The notes: generated by a model not told the origin, from the sequence alone. Shown: positions 1 to 12,347, counted from the first letter of the stretch. The stretch is 64,000 nt of DNA from Pegoplata infirma (GCA_963921195.1 OY992538.1:86303904-86367903); one strand, 5' to 3'. A program made the numbers and translations.

Positions 1-81
1 TTTTATCAACAAATAAATTAGTTTTTCTTTCAACATTTGGTGCTTAATAACATCCGTAAAATTAAAAATTTATATTATACA

Positions 82-3000
82 ATGTTAGAAGATTCAATTA
101 CATCTAGTCCTTCCAAGACAAATAAATCAATACATAAAGCACGTTTACTAAGGAAACACAAACGTAAAAAGTTTGAACAAAGTATTAAAGGCAACGATCG
201 CGAAAAGGAGTTGGAACTCTTTAATATTTTACACGATTTTTATGAGAACTCTGAGGAAGAATCGGAATATGAAAGCAATAATAACACCTTTTTAGTTACC
301 AAACCACCTGCAATAGTTGAAAATTACAAACCCTTTGAAAAGGAAAAAAGTTTATTATTGGTCGATCGCATTGCATCCAAGCAAGAGTCTTCAAGAAATA
401 AATTTACTTTTCCAGAAACTCAGGGATTTTTAACTTGTTACAATTTAACTAAGCAAGAAGAACATTTTAAAAAACAAGATTCTACTTCCTTTGTAATCAC
501 AGAATCAGAATTGATTAATTGTTGCGATCAAGCGGAGAAAGTATTAGGGCACAAATCCGAAAATGAAATGAATTTAGCAAACACCACATCACAAAACTTA
601 CCTCATACTCCTCTTATAGATAAAATTTATCAAACTCAAGAATTTTCCACAACTACAAAACAAACAGTAACAAATAAAATGCATTCTGAGAATTCCACAA
701 CAGATAACTTATCCCAAACCGTCTTAAATGAAAAATCTCCGAATCATCAACATGAAATGGAGTTAGTTAATTCCATTTTACAAGATTTTTCTCAATCTCC
801 CTTAACTAAAGAGCAAACGATAATAAATACATCATGGCAGTATACACCAGAATTTCGATTACGTAGAAAACCTATAAAAACTTACAGTCGTCAGTTCCTT
901 AATCGAACACGAATAAATCTAAGCAAACGTTTAGAATGCTCAACCTCCGATGATGATAATGACAGTAATAGCAATTGTTCCACTCTGTCAATACAAGAAG
1001 ATATTGCTCCTCTGGAAGGAGAATTTAATCCGGCTGTATCTGTAACAAATACATCACAAAGATTATGTGAAAATCTTTTGAGTTTAACGGCCTTTTATAC
1101 CCAAAACTCAACTGATGAAAGTCAAAATTTAACTGAACAAAGTTTTTCCGAAACATTTTTAACTGCAGCTAGTCAAGAGAGATTAATGCCATTTTATAAC
1201 ATTCCTGATCTTATACAAGAAATTCTAACAATAAAATGTCCGAATAAATTACGAAATAATTCGTATAATTCAGATGAGGACTTTTATGGATTTTCTAGTA
1301 GTACTTCTTCAGATGTTCATGGAATAGATTTGGCAATGGAGGATGACCAGGAATCTATTAACAAGACTTTAATTACGCTACATGATATAAATGTAACAGA
1401 GGAGGTACTAGATATGGATATTAGTACAGAAGGTAAATATTTGTTAGAATAAGAACTAACTTTAATAATATACCTATCAAACTGAATATTATAAAATTTT
1501 AAGTTTTCCCTAGCGAAAAATGTTAACAAATTAATTTATGATAGTTAAGTTTTAATTTGGGGATTACTTATATTAATTATTTTAATCCACGCCCACATAA
1601 GGGTGCAAAGCTAAAAAATGTTATTTCTTTAACCGCTGGTCCAACTTCTTTAAGAATAGAAATGTTGAAACAAAGTACAAAAACTCTTAACACCCGTATT
1701 CAAATAAAAAACGAGTGTAACATCGAGTGTTTAACTTTTTTATTTCAAATATACTAGTAAGGAAACCTAAGAGTTCGATGTAAGACACTTTTTTCTTCAT
1801 TCTTATGATAAAATAAGTGGCTAACATCGATTTCCTTACATTCCTTTATGGAAAGCTTTGAGTAAAAACAAGTTAGTGTTAAATTCGGCTGTGCCGAATC
1901 TTTGATACCATTCAACGTGTAAAAAATTAAAAAAAAACAATTCAGGGGCCTTTTGTTTATTGTGGAGGTGGGGAGCGGGTCGGTGGAGGTCATTGGGGAC
2001 ACTTTCCCCTTGCGGGGTCCAAGTGCAGGACTTACAACTTCTTCCAACATTAAAATGTGTCAATTGCTTAACAAAAGTGTAAAAAACTGTAAAAAATTGT
2101 TTTTTTTAGTTTAGGAGTCTAGCTCTTTTAGTTTAGACTGTATTGTGTCTTTCACAGACAGACGGACAGATGGACGGACATCGCTAGAATGTCTTACCCG
2201 TGTTCTACACGTACCAGAAAAGCATAGATTTTTCTGTTAACAAACGTCAGTTGTTTTATGTTAACAAACGTCAGTTGTTTTATGTTATCGCATCGTAGAC
2301 ATAATTGTTCAGCATTTTCCCTTAACAATTATGTTAGAGATCAATCAAAAAGTAATGTCTACAGCAGCTGTTACCAACCTATGGTACGCGTACCACTAGG
2401 GGGTACGCGTACCACTAGGGGGTACGCGTCCGCGGGGGTACGTAAAATTTTAGTAATTTGGACATTTAGATTAAGATTAACTTTCCAATGCTGGTTCCGC
2501 AAAGTTTTCCATAACGTCAGGTTTTAAAAAAAACGTATTTTTGTGTAATATAGAGATCATTTTTTTCTATAATTTTGGATGATATTTTGAAATCTGACCA
2601 CTGGTTTTCGATTAACCTTTTGATGCTGATACCAAATTTTTCTATGATGTCAGGTTTTTAAATTTAAATTTATGTCAAAGTTCTCAAAAAACGTGTTTTT
2701 GGGCATTTTTGAGACAAGCTGTGATAGAGGGTATATTTTTGTACCATTTTGTTAAGCTTAAAATGCCTTTTCATTGTAAATACGAGAGAGTTTCTTTCGA
2801 AAAGTCACGGAATTATTAATCTGCCCTCGTATTAAAAAAAAACTTTAAAAAAAATTATATAAAAATTTTTTTTTTTTTTTAAAAAAGATTTAAAACATAT
2901 TTCCGCTCCCTGTGATATGTTTTTAGAACTTTTTTTAAGAGTTCAAAAACATCCGTTTATTTTAATTTTTGGTGTAGAATCGACTGGTGAAATCGGATTT

Positions 3001-6000
3001 GCAATATTTTAGCCGTTTTTGCGCTGCAGAAAAATCAGCTCAAAATCCGCGTTTTCAGATCAAGGCACAAAATTTTTTCCAAAAAAATACCACCGTTCTT
3101 TTCAGCTCCCCTAAATTCTTAAAAAAATCATAATACCCTCAGATCAAAAATTTCTAAACAACTCTAATATTTGTAAAGTTTTTTTAACGAAAACAAAAAC
3201 TCGTTAGGGGGTACGCTGCTGATAAAGTTTAAAATTAGGGGTACTCGAGGCAAAAAGGTTTGCAACCGCTGGTCTACAGTATTATTTAAATTAAATCGAT
3301 GTAAATACATTAATAAAAAACAAGTGACGTTTGTTAACAAAAAAATCTATGCTTATCTGGTACGTATAAAACCTGTGTTAGAATCGATCACTGATCAATA
3401 ATTTATATACTTTATGGGGTCCTAGACCGATATTTCGATGCGTTACACACGGAATGACAAAGTGAGTATGCCCCCATACTGTAGTTGGAGGGTATAATAT
3501 AATACGGCTGTAAGAAAATTATTTTGTTTGTGGGGTTTGTTTAGTTGTTCAACGGAAAACTTAGATTTGTAAAATAAAATGATTTAAAATAAAAGTAATT
3601 ATTTTCTGCTTTAATTATTTTTTAGCTTCCGACAGTGAAAGTATTGAAACTGATTTGATGAATTTTCAGCTTAAATCAAATGGTAAGAACTATCATATTA
3701 TCAACACATCGATAACTATAAAATTTTCTTAAGAAACTTTTGTGTTGTCGATAACTATAGAATATTCTGTAGAAAACTTTGCGTTATCGATAACTTGAGA
3801 ATTTTCTATAGAAAAATTTTTGTTATCGATAGCTAGACTATTCTGTAGAAAGTTTAGTGTTATCGATAACTATAGAATTTTAACAGAAAATGTTGTATAA
3901 TCGGTAACTATAGAAAATTTTGCGTTATTGATTACTATAAAATTGTCTATAGAAAATTTTCTGTTATCAATAATTAAAGAATTTTGTTTAGAAAATTTTG
4001 TGTTTCAAGTTTTCGATAATTTGAGAATTTTCAATAGAAATTTTGTGCTATCGATAACTACATAATTTTCTATATAAAATTTTGTGTTATCGATAACTTC
4101 ACAATTTTCTATAGAACATTTTCTGTTATCGATAACTTTGGAATTTTCTATAGAAATTTTTGCGTTGTCAATAAATATAGAATTTTCTATAAAAACTTTT
4201 GTGTTATCGATAGCTATTGAATTTTCTATAGGAAATTTTGTGCTATCGATAACTATAGAACTTTCTATAGAAAACTTTGCTTTGTCGATATCAAAAATGT
4301 TAAATACTATTTTTTCTCTTCTCTTTACAACGCATGTACAGAATTTAATGACTGGAATGAAGATGATTGTCAAGATGTATTTGCTGGCATCAATACTGAT
4401 GAAATTTTGCTACATCATATGAAATCCAAAGACCTCCAAACACTCTCTAAAAATCTACAAAATGAAGAAAATTATTTAAAGGTTGTTACACCCATATTGC
4501 CGAAAATACATCAAAAACTAGAATCCTCTAAGTACGTAAGCTTTAAAACGGCTTCTGCAAAGACAATTAAAGTATCAAAAGAAGCTCATATTATGGCAGC
4601 TAAAATATTGAGCAAATTACCGGATATTGAAATGAATCCAAAAACAAATAACTGTGATATACCAATTATGGATAAAGGTAAGGGTATATTATAATTTAAG
4701 GAGAACTAAAAGTAACGAAAATCGATTTGAAATAATCGTATTATGTTCAAAAGTTTGAACAAAAAACTATTTTTATTTTAATAAAAATTAAACAGAATCA
4801 GAACTAAAATGATTTGTAACATTTTTAATTTAAAATTTGTTAAAAAAATTTCTCACTTTTAGATTCTACCAATGATGTAAATATTTTAGAAAATCCAAAT
4901 GATTATGAATGGAATGATGATTGTGATTTTTTTGCTAATTTTCACACACCAGTTATTCCTAAAGAAAGACTTACAAATACATTACAATATAAGGAAAAAG
5001 TGATAAATGATACGTTTTCATATATTAATGATTTTCCTAGTACCTCAAAAAATGCCTTAAAGACAAATATAGGATTTCAAACTGCAGCTGGTAAAAAAGT
5101 TGCAATATCCAAAAAAGCTCAAGAATCTGTACAAAAGCTCTTAGGAGAATTCACAAATGAACTCAATAAGAATTACAGCTGTGACAAATTAAAAGAAATG
5201 AAAACTAAAATTTATTCAAAAACGCATAATATAGAATTAAATAAAAATGAGGGTCTGTTAACAAATTTACAAAGTATAGACAAATGTGATAATGAGAATT
5301 TAATCAAAAGCTCTAAAGAATCTTTTCATACTGAAACAACAGATTTTAAATTGCTAAATGGAAATGTGGGTTTCCAAACTGCGAAAGGTAAAGATATCAA
5401 AATTTCCTTAAAAGCTCAACAAAGTGTTAAAAAGCTTTTAAACGAATTTGATACGATTTCTCTTAAAAATTTTGAAATTGATTTAGAAAAAACCAAACAA
5501 GAAATTAATAGAAATAATAATGAAACTAAAGTAGATGTTATTAAAACAGTATCTAAGAATAATTCAGATGAATCTAACAAAATTAACGGATTTCAAACTG
5601 CCAACTGTAAACAAGTTAAAATATCTCTAAAAGCTCAGCAAAATGTTGAAAAGCTTTTGAGTGAATTTAATTCAAAGACTAACAATAATTTCGAAAATGA
5701 TTTGGAAATAATGAAAAATAAAATATATTTTAAAAATCGCAAAACTGAATTAGAAAAACCCCTACATACCGAAATTGCAATACAACGGCCCAGTACTAGC
5801 AATAATCTATTGAAAGAAAAGGATGGTTTTCAAACAGCTAATGGCAAAAAGCTTAAAATATCTTTAAAAGCACAAAAAAGTGTTGAACAACTTTTAAAAG
5901 AATTCAATACAGATTCAAATGATAATTTTGAAAATGATTTAGAAACATTAAAAAATAATATAAATAAGAAAAAACCTGCTTTATGCAATATAGAAAATAA

Positions 6001-7249
6001 TGAAGACAAACATTTTAGTGAAAATAATGAAGACTTAGAAAATATAATATTAAGTGAATGGCCTTTAGTAAAACAGACTCAAAAAGAGATTTCCAAAAAT
6101 GTAATAGAGTTCACAAATTCAAATTCCATTAAATCGTCAACCTGCAATCGTAAACTAGAAGCTGAAGATAACAAATGTTCTCCAGTTAAAGCCGAATGTC
6201 CTAAAAATATTAGTGAAAATTATAATATTGAAATACCAAATTTAATAAATCAAGGCTTTCAAACTGCAAAAGGAAATAAAGTATCGATTTCAGTTAAAGC
6301 ACAACAAGCTGTTGATAAACTTTTGCAAGAATTTCGTTCAGAATTAGTTGGCAATAATTATGATCAAGGACTAATGCAAATGAAATCTAATATCGAAATG
6401 AAAAATAAACAATTAAAACAAAAAAACTTGCATAAAGAAACTAGTCAAGTGGAAAATGAGTATGCTAATATGATTTTAAGTGAATGGCCTTTAAGTCCTA
6501 ACAAAGATGATACACCAAACGAAACACCTAAACAATTAACGGCTAAAAGAAAACTTTCAATAGATAATAGTGAAATACCGTCTCCAATAGCAATTAAATC
6601 CCCTCCCTCTAAGATATTTAGCAAAGGTTTGTATACTTCAAAAAGTTCTATGAGCGAACTTGCGATGAGATCACCTTTAAATTCGTCACCAGCCAATTCT
6701 ATAATATCACGAAAAAATTTATTATCTTTAACTAAAAGACGTAAAAATAAGAAAAATTCAGTGATAAATATTGATAATGATACTTGCAATAATAATTTTA
6801 ATGATAAAGTTATAACAAAAGTTAATATGGAACACGTCGCTACACCTATAAAATCATCGATTACATTAGGAACTACAATACAAACGCCGGCAACACCAAA
6901 TTTAAAAGAATTCTTTTCATATGCTCCCCAAACTTCTACACCCAGAGTTGAGAAATTATCGAAATCATCACAAAACGTAATGGATGTTGACTTTAAAACT
7001 ATATGCTGGGATAATAATGAATCTACGGTTAATAAAACTTCATCAAATTTAAATCATTCTACAAAACTTTCGGATAGTTCTTGCTCTAACATTTCATTAA
7101 ATTCCCCAAATCCTACTGCTAAAGAACGTATAGCTCGTTTAAAAATGTATGGTAATGCTCCAGCTGTTTCACCAATTCTGATAGGCACTCATCATAATTG
7201 TCGTCCTTCCGGTTTAAGACGTACTCGTAGCATGCTTAAGAAAACATAA
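82..7249 (+). CDS. Brca2: BRCA2 homologue, BRC-repeat protein (4 exons)
   Basis: Homologous-recombination mediator that binds and loads RAD51 in the nucleus. I join exons 82-1432, 3626-3682, 4342-4677 and 4863-7249; every junction is GT-AG and phase 1, giving about 1376 residues. Six BRC-type repeats of the form FxTAxGKxxxISxKAQxxVxKLLxEF begin at about F537, F653, F752, F825, F904 and F1047. The first (FKTASAK) is the most divergent, and the fourth has C in place of G (TANCK). Exons 3 and 4 both open with an acidic tryptophan motif (DWNEDDC, EWNDDC). The motif ILSEWPL occurs after repeats five and six. The C-terminal ~250 residues are basic and rich in S/T-P sites; I see no helical/OB-fold DNA-binding domain. 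The frame is open upstream to the window edge, so ATG at 82 is the first methionine seen and earlier exons are possible. Exon 1 has no recognised domain and is assigned by splice phase only. Confidence 0.
2197..3377. mobile_element. TIR element with TTA target duplication, nested in the INE-1-like repeat
   Basis: The termini are inverted repeats of about 70 bp: left ACGTACCAGAAAAGCATAGA, right complement ACGTACCAGATAAGCATAGA. They are flanked by TTA at 2194-2196 and 3378-3380, exactly where the uninterrupted copy at 41.46 kb reads GTCTTAGAAT. Without the inner hAT insertion it is about 266 bp. A 3-bp TTA duplication suggests a PIF/Harbinger-type MITE; the superfamily is inferred. Confidence 0.7.
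2365..3271. mobile_element. hAT-type non-autonomous element, 8-bp duplication GTCTACAG
   Basis: It starts CAGCTGTTACCAACC and ends GGTTTGCAACCGCTG, an imperfect inverted pair, and is flanked by perfect GTCTACAG at 2357-2364 and 3272-3279. The 8-bp duplication and CAG...CTG termini fit hAT. GTACGCGTACCACTAGGGG is tandemly repeated just inside the left end (2382-2440). No transposase frame was seen. Confidence 0.8.
3705..4295. repeat. Intronic minisatellite with TATCGATA motifs
   Basis: About 16 degenerate copies of a unit near 38 bp fill most of Brca2 intron 2. Each unit combines GTTATCGATAACTATAGAA with the palindrome TTTTCTATAGAAAA. The exact 8-mer TATCGATA, which is the DREF-binding DRE of flies, occurs about eight times; other units carry one-base variants. 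Open frames across both strands here are by-products of the repeat. Confidence 0.85.
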
Positions 7250-7545
7250 AATAAATTAATTATTTTCTTTTAAAAGGGAAAAAAGTTTGTGTAAAAAAAT
7301 GTAAGTTTATTTTATTTAACAATATGTAATAGTAGTATAAGTAATATTTCTCTATATGTGTTTTAAAAGTTTATTATAGTAATACAATTAAAAAAAACAG
7401 AAGAACGTATCAATGTTGTACACGTTATTCATTTTTATTTGCTGTTTTGTTTTTTGTATTCGCTTTCTACTTGACTTATCTAGTATAATTAACCTCATGT
7501 ATTTATTTGTGGAGTTTTCGATTCAGTTATAACACAATTGTTTTC

Positions 7546-7551
7546 AATAAA
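7546..7551 (+). promoter_or_regulatory. Candidate Brca2 poly(A) signal
   Basis: AATAAA lies about 300 nt after the Brca2 stop, with T-rich and A-rich tracts around it. An earlier AATAAA sits within 10 nt of the stop, so the site used is uncertain. Confidence 0.4.
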
Positions 7552-7559
7552 ACACTGTT

Positions 7560-8493
7560 CATAAGATAAAACTTTATACAACAAAAAAAAAAAAAGTAAG
7601 AAATTTTAATTTAAACAAGTAGAAAAGTTAAACACGACTTAACCAAATCCATGAATTTACTCCAGATTTGAGCATCAAAACATTTCTATTAGAAATGAAT
7701 TTGAGGAGAGGGCACTTTTTAAGTAATAGCAATTTTTTAAACACAAAAAAAAAAAAAATTATGTACAAATTTTGAAAGGGATATTTTTTTGAGTAAACCA
7801 CTTTTTTAATTCAGTTTTATAAAAAACAAATTTTTTTAGTGTTAAAATTTGTTTGAGTGTTTAAATTTTTTTGATTGTATACATCTATTTGACTAACTGA
7901 ATTATAATTTAAGACCGGGTTATATTCTTCGTAAATACGCCGACAGAAAATACAAACGGGCCAATACTGGTCCAGTAAGGTAAACGGCGGTACAAGTAAT
8001 GTCAGGACGTAGTATTTTTAGTATTTCAGTACGGACCCTGCATCTCAAATAATAACTCTGTTCTACGAATGGCTTGTAGGTAAGTTCAATTAATCTTTTT
8101 CGATATTTAATTAAAATCTTCGAATTTTAATTGAAATCCTCGAGTTTCAATTTTAATTGATATTTTTCCAATTTCAATTGAAATCATAAAGTTTCAGTTG
8201 ATGCTTTTGTGAATTTCGATTAATATTTTTCAAATTTCAATTGGAATCTTCGAGTTTAATATGATCGTTTTAGAATTTGAAATGAATTCATTAACCTAAT
8301 TTACAATGAAATCTTCGAACATGAAATCGAATTATTGAATATCAAATTAAATCTTTAAATTTCAAAGATTAAATTTTCATTTCTGCATCATACAAATATT
8401 ACATCATGATTAGATATCGGATTGTACAATGCTCAAAATTTAAATAAAAAATAATATTGAGATATCACAAAATCTTTTTTAAATTTCAACTCA
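7560..8493. other. No gene seen; AT-rich with degenerate short repeats
   Basis: Near 7615 is a short relic of the repeat head also seen at 34.19 kb (AAACAAGTAGAAAAGTTAAA). From about 8090 to 8370 a degenerate unit of 30-35 bp recurs, of the kind AATTTCAATTGAAATCTTCG. No coding signal. Confidence 0.5.
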
Positions 8494-9093
8494 CAAGGGA
8501 AGTCTCCCTAGTGTCACCCGCGGATCTTTATGGAATTGGTTTTATTTTGTAGAGAACAAAAAATAAAGGGACACATATTTTTTTTTAGCGGCCCAAATTC
8601 ATATTTAGGGGGTAAAAAGGAGGGGGGAAGACAAGGTAATTTTTCAGTTTTTTTCGTTTATCTCCTAAATTATGCAAAGAAACCTAGTCATGTTACATAC
8701 CAAATGAAAGGTCTTTGGAAAACCTATCTACGTGTGCTATGAACGTGTCCAAACATGCACAACTTTTCGTCATATTGAGTAAAATACCAAAATTTTAGGA
8801 CATTTTTGTTAATAGGTCGAAAAATATTAACTTCTTCGGCCCGTTGTTAGCACCACGAGATAGGTATTTTTAATACCTTTAATTTGATACCACACATGCC
8901 TATATTAATTTTGTTTAAATAGGCGTAAATTGTAAAAAACTGAAAAAGGACAATTTCCCCCCATACAAATCGACCCCCCCTAAAAATGAGTTTGGGCCGC
9001 TAAAAAAAAATACGTGTCGAATTAATTTTCGTTCTTAACAACATATCCAAATTTCATGAAGATCGGAGGGTGACACCAGGGAGACTTCCCTTG
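8494..9093. mobile_element. 600-bp TIR element
   Basis: Left end CAAGGGAAGTCTCCCT and right end AGGGAGACTTCCCTTG are inverted. The arms extend about 150 bp with small changes and include TTTTTAGCGGCCCAAA and its complement. TCA flanks both sides and may be a 3-bp target duplication. There is no transposase. Confidence 0.75.
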
Positions 9094-9529
9094 TCAGTGA
9101 AACTGAAATAAATGTTTAAAAAAACCGGCAGTTTTTGGAATTTAGAAAAACTGTAAATGCAGTTGTGTAAACAGGACCTTGAACCATCACTGAGCAATGT
9201 TTATGGATTACCCTACTTTATCCGTAAAAGTTACATAGGGTTAAAGTTGAAAAATCAATAAAAATGGCTTGAAATAATCCATAGTTTTTACCTTCTCTAG
9301 CTTTTTTTTTTTAAGTTCTCCTTATATTTCAATCTTTTCCGGCATAACACAAAGTCAGTACATATAAGAGATTATTTTAATGTTGGTTTGATAGATGCTT
9401 CATCGCTTGGTAAGAAGTTAAAGAAGTGGCCACTTCAAATCGGTACGCACTGTTGTAATCGTAACGACGCCCCCTGTTATCAAAATGGGAAAACATTAAC
9501 ATACGTTTTTAACAACAAATCTAGCGTTA

Positions 9530-9809
9530 TACCATATTCACATACAATGTTTAAAACATCGTTTAACTTTTGTGTTTAAAATTAAACGAAAGTGTTCGCA
9601 TTGTCAGTAGTTTAAAAAAGCATCCGCTTCTCTTCTGGTTCGATTAGCAGCGGCTGTTTTTTTGATGAAAACTTAACACAGGGTTGTTATTTCGTGTTTC
9701 CGAGATGTTTTGGAGATGTTTTCGAGATGTTTAAAATTAAACGAGGTTTTGTTTTGAATGTATGGGGAAACACATGTTTAAATTTAAACATGCCAATGTG
9801 AATATGGTA
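9530..9809. mobile_element. 280-bp MITE with TTA duplication inside the Tc1/mariner element
   Basis: Inverted ends TACCATATTCACAT and ATGTGAATATGGTA are flanked by TTA at 9527-9529 and 9810-9812. The terminal motif resembles the TACCCTATTCACAC MITEs at 47.8 and 48.2 kb. It is younger than its host transposon. Confidence 0.8.
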
Positions 9810-9864
9810 TTAATCTACAATTAATTGCGAGTAATTAAGTTTAATTTTAAAAAGTGTAGACACA

Positions 9865-10525
9865 ATGGAAAAAGAAGCTATAAATAAAATTGTGCACAAA
9901 TATCTAGAAAATCCGACTTTGGCGGGTTCAAATATAGCAAAATCACTTAAAATGGCTACATCTACAGTGTGTAAATTTTTTAAAAAAGTACAATAATAAA
10001 TTATACACTGAAATAAAGATCAAAATTGTGAAAAAACAGGAACTCGAGAAAAAAAATTAAAGCAGAAAGTGCTAAGGTCTCTCAAAAAAACCCAGGCTTA
10101 TCAAACAATAATCGTGCAAAAAAAAATGAAACTAGCAGAAGTATTGTACGTCGAATTAGTAAAAATGTTGGATTAAAGTCCTACCGTGCTAATTAATATC
10201 CAAATAGAACAGAAAAGAAAGAACCAGTAGCAAAAAAGTGTAGCAGATTGCTGTGTGATCAGGATTTTACCAATTTTTAGGGCTGCATTGTTATGGATGA
10301 TGAAAACACATCAATCCACCAAATTGCTCAAATCTTCGTCCAATCAAGAAATATTGGGCAATTTTTAAACGCAAATTGAAAAGTGTTCAGGAACAGTAAA
10401 TAACCATATTTTGATGAGAACAAAGTGGAATAAATTAGCTTGAGAGTGAAAAGAAAAGTTGTGCAGAAGTTGATAGGAGGCATTAAAAGAGAAGCCAGAA
10501 AATTTATACTAAATATGGACCCATA
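9865..10525 (+). pseudogene. Broken Tc1/mariner-superfamily transposase
   Basis: The ATG at 9865 opens a helix-turn-helix-like N-terminus (AKSLKMATSTVCKFFKK) that stops after about 43 codons. Downstream, in shifted frames, are a GCIVMDDE segment matching the first catalytic aspartate block and RPIKKYWAIFKRKLKSV, matching the block with the last catalytic acidic region. Several stops and frameshifts make it inactive. Confidence 0.75.
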
Positions 10526-11847
10526 AACTTCCAATTATATTTTTTTTAAAGGTTAAAAAATTACCTTTAATTTAATGTATAACATGTTAATATATGTTGT
10601 TTCATTTAAAATTTATGGTCGCTTTAATACGTACCGATTTTAAGTGGCCACTTCTTTATAAGACGGTTAAGTTTTGAAACCAAAAATTAAGAGTTTTTAA
10701 ATGTTCGAGGTTTTTTGATCAGGGATTTCGGCCCCCTCTATAAAATGAAAAAAGTTGAACTAGAGTTGGTAGCTGTTGTAATTCTTAACATTTTGGAATT
10801 AATCCCGTTAATGTGCCACGAATAGTTAAGGAGTTTCAGCAGCTCAAAATTCGAAAGAAAAAATTTGATTTTTTTTAAATACCAGTATTTCACGAGGCAC
10901 ATTCGCTGTTTCATTTCAAATTTGGTGGACTCTTGCGTAAACCGAGTTTTTTGTGAGTTTACATAAAAAAATCACAGGCGGGTTTATAAAAAATAAATTG
11001 CAAAAATTTTATGGCATTTTTTAAAATAGTTCGAAATTTGCAAATCTGTTTCCTATTTTTTTTAGTAGCAATTAATGCATCATGTTCATTTTAATACACC
11101 AAAAGACGTGCCTTACCGAGTAGAACTTTGACTTATTACTTTAAGCCATTCTGAGCGGTAAGCGCGATGATTTTATCTAAACACATCCAAGGCTTGACAC
11201 GAAATCGGATGAAATTTTTTTTAAATGAAAGCCCACTTGATGTGTCATCATAAAATCAGAGGCGGGTTAAAAAATTTTGATGATTATAGACTTTTTGGAC
11301 CATATTAAATTTCCTTGTTATAAAAAAGCATCACCGTTTTTTTTAAACTACTGGTACAATGATACGATTTTCCGTGATTTTTTTTAGTAATACCAACGCT
11401 CATTGCCTAAGTATGTTATACAAAATTGTGAAACTTTTCTTTTACCGCGAATTAATCGCGATTTTAGGTACTTAGATATTTTGTTTTTAAATCGTTTGGT
11501 CATTAAAGGGTTAAATTTATATCATATTTATATTTTAGAAGAAATGATATATCCTGGCATGTTTTAATAACGCATGCAACAAATGTGTAGAAAAAAAATC
11601 TTTAAAATATTTTCAAGATTTTTAAAACCGCTAAATCTTAAAACCGCCATAACTTTTGACCCCCTTACGCGAACGAATTTCTTATTCTTAAATAGCTTCT
11701 AATATTTATGCCAACTTTCATCGATGTGCCATCAAAATAAAAATCACATCTTTTTTACCTCAAAATTTAAGTCTTAGACGGAACTCCTCATATATGTATG
11801 TATATGGAACATTCTATGCCAAATCCGATACTTTGAAAATTTTTTTT

Positions 11848-12347
11848 TAAGGTGCGTTCACACAAGAAAGAAATCTCGATAGAAAAATCGAAAATTTGTC
11901 AACTCTAGCATTTTTAAATATCATCTCTAAAAAAAATAAATTTTGTTTACGTTATAATTTTTTATTAGGGTCGAACCAGAATCAAATGCGTAGCGCAAGA
12001 CGTAAAAAAAAACAAAAACAAACACATCAAATTTGAAATTTTTACGTCCGTTTGATTTAGGTAACTCACATTTAAATATTAGAAACGAAAAATTATTGGG
12101 CGTTACGCCTTACGCGACGTAATTTGATTCAGGTTGAACGCTTATTAAACAAAATACAGACTTCAAATCAAAAATAATATCAATATCTTCCAAAATTTGT
12201 AACATTATCAAAAAAAAGGTAGGAAATAATACGTTTTAGAGGAATTTGATTTGACACAATTATTGAAAAAGTAAAATTCACAGGTACACAGAGAAGTTTT
12301 TTTGGTATTTGTCTAGCAGTTTTCTCTCCCGTGTAAACGCGCCTTTA
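11848..12347. mobile_element. TIR element of ~500 bp (AAGGTGCGTTCACAC ends)
   Basis: Left TTAAGGTGCGTTCACAC faces right GTGTAAACGCGCCTTTA. It interrupts the old repeat around it and is itself interrupted. No ORF. Confidence 0.6.
11964..12146. mobile_element. Small foldback MITE nested in the previous element
   Basis: GGGTCGAACCAGAATCAAAT pairs with the complement of ATTTGATTCAGGTTGAACGC; arms are about 40 bp. TTA borders both sides, suggesting a 3-bp duplication. Confidence 0.65.

Larger units (their letters stand above)
1868..3496 (+). repeat. INE-1/DINE-1-like element in Brca2 intron 1, interrupted
   Basis: It begins with a short palindrome (TTCGGCTGTGCCGAA), has a GACGGACAGATGGACGGACA core, then ATATACTTTATGGGGTC, and ends in GGAGGGTATA. 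The same arrangement occurs intact at 41053-41580. The GTCY core followed by ATATACTTTATGGGGTC is characteristic of dipteran INE-1/DINE-1 (non-autonomous Helentron) repeats. It is split at 2196 by a further insertion. It has no coding capacity. Confidence 0.6.
9421..10656 (+). mobile_element. Tc1/mariner-type transposon, degenerate
   Basis: Inverted ends AAGAAGTGGCCACTTCAAAT (left) and complement AAGAAGTGGCCACTTAAAAT (right) are flanked by TA at 9419-9420 and 10657-10658, the canonical Tc1/mariner target duplication. It holds a broken transposase frame and a nested MITE. Confidence 0.85.

Noticed and set aside
37..81. Upstream extension of Brca2 exon 1 from a TTG at position 37
   Set aside because: TTG is not an expected start in an animal gene; the ATG at 82 is used, with an earlier exon outside the window left open.
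4005..4422. Overlapping open frames of 112-122 codons on both strands
   Set aside because: Their residues repeat with the ~38-bp minisatellite period (IENS, IDNTK); they are by-products of the tandem repeat in Brca2 intron 2.
6445..6789. Minus-strand open frame of 114 codons
   Set aside because: Antisense shadow of the Brca2 last exon; no independent support.
8530..8742. Open frame of 70 codons starting at an ATG
   Set aside because: It sits within the 600-bp TIR element, spans a T-run and has no homologue that I recognise.
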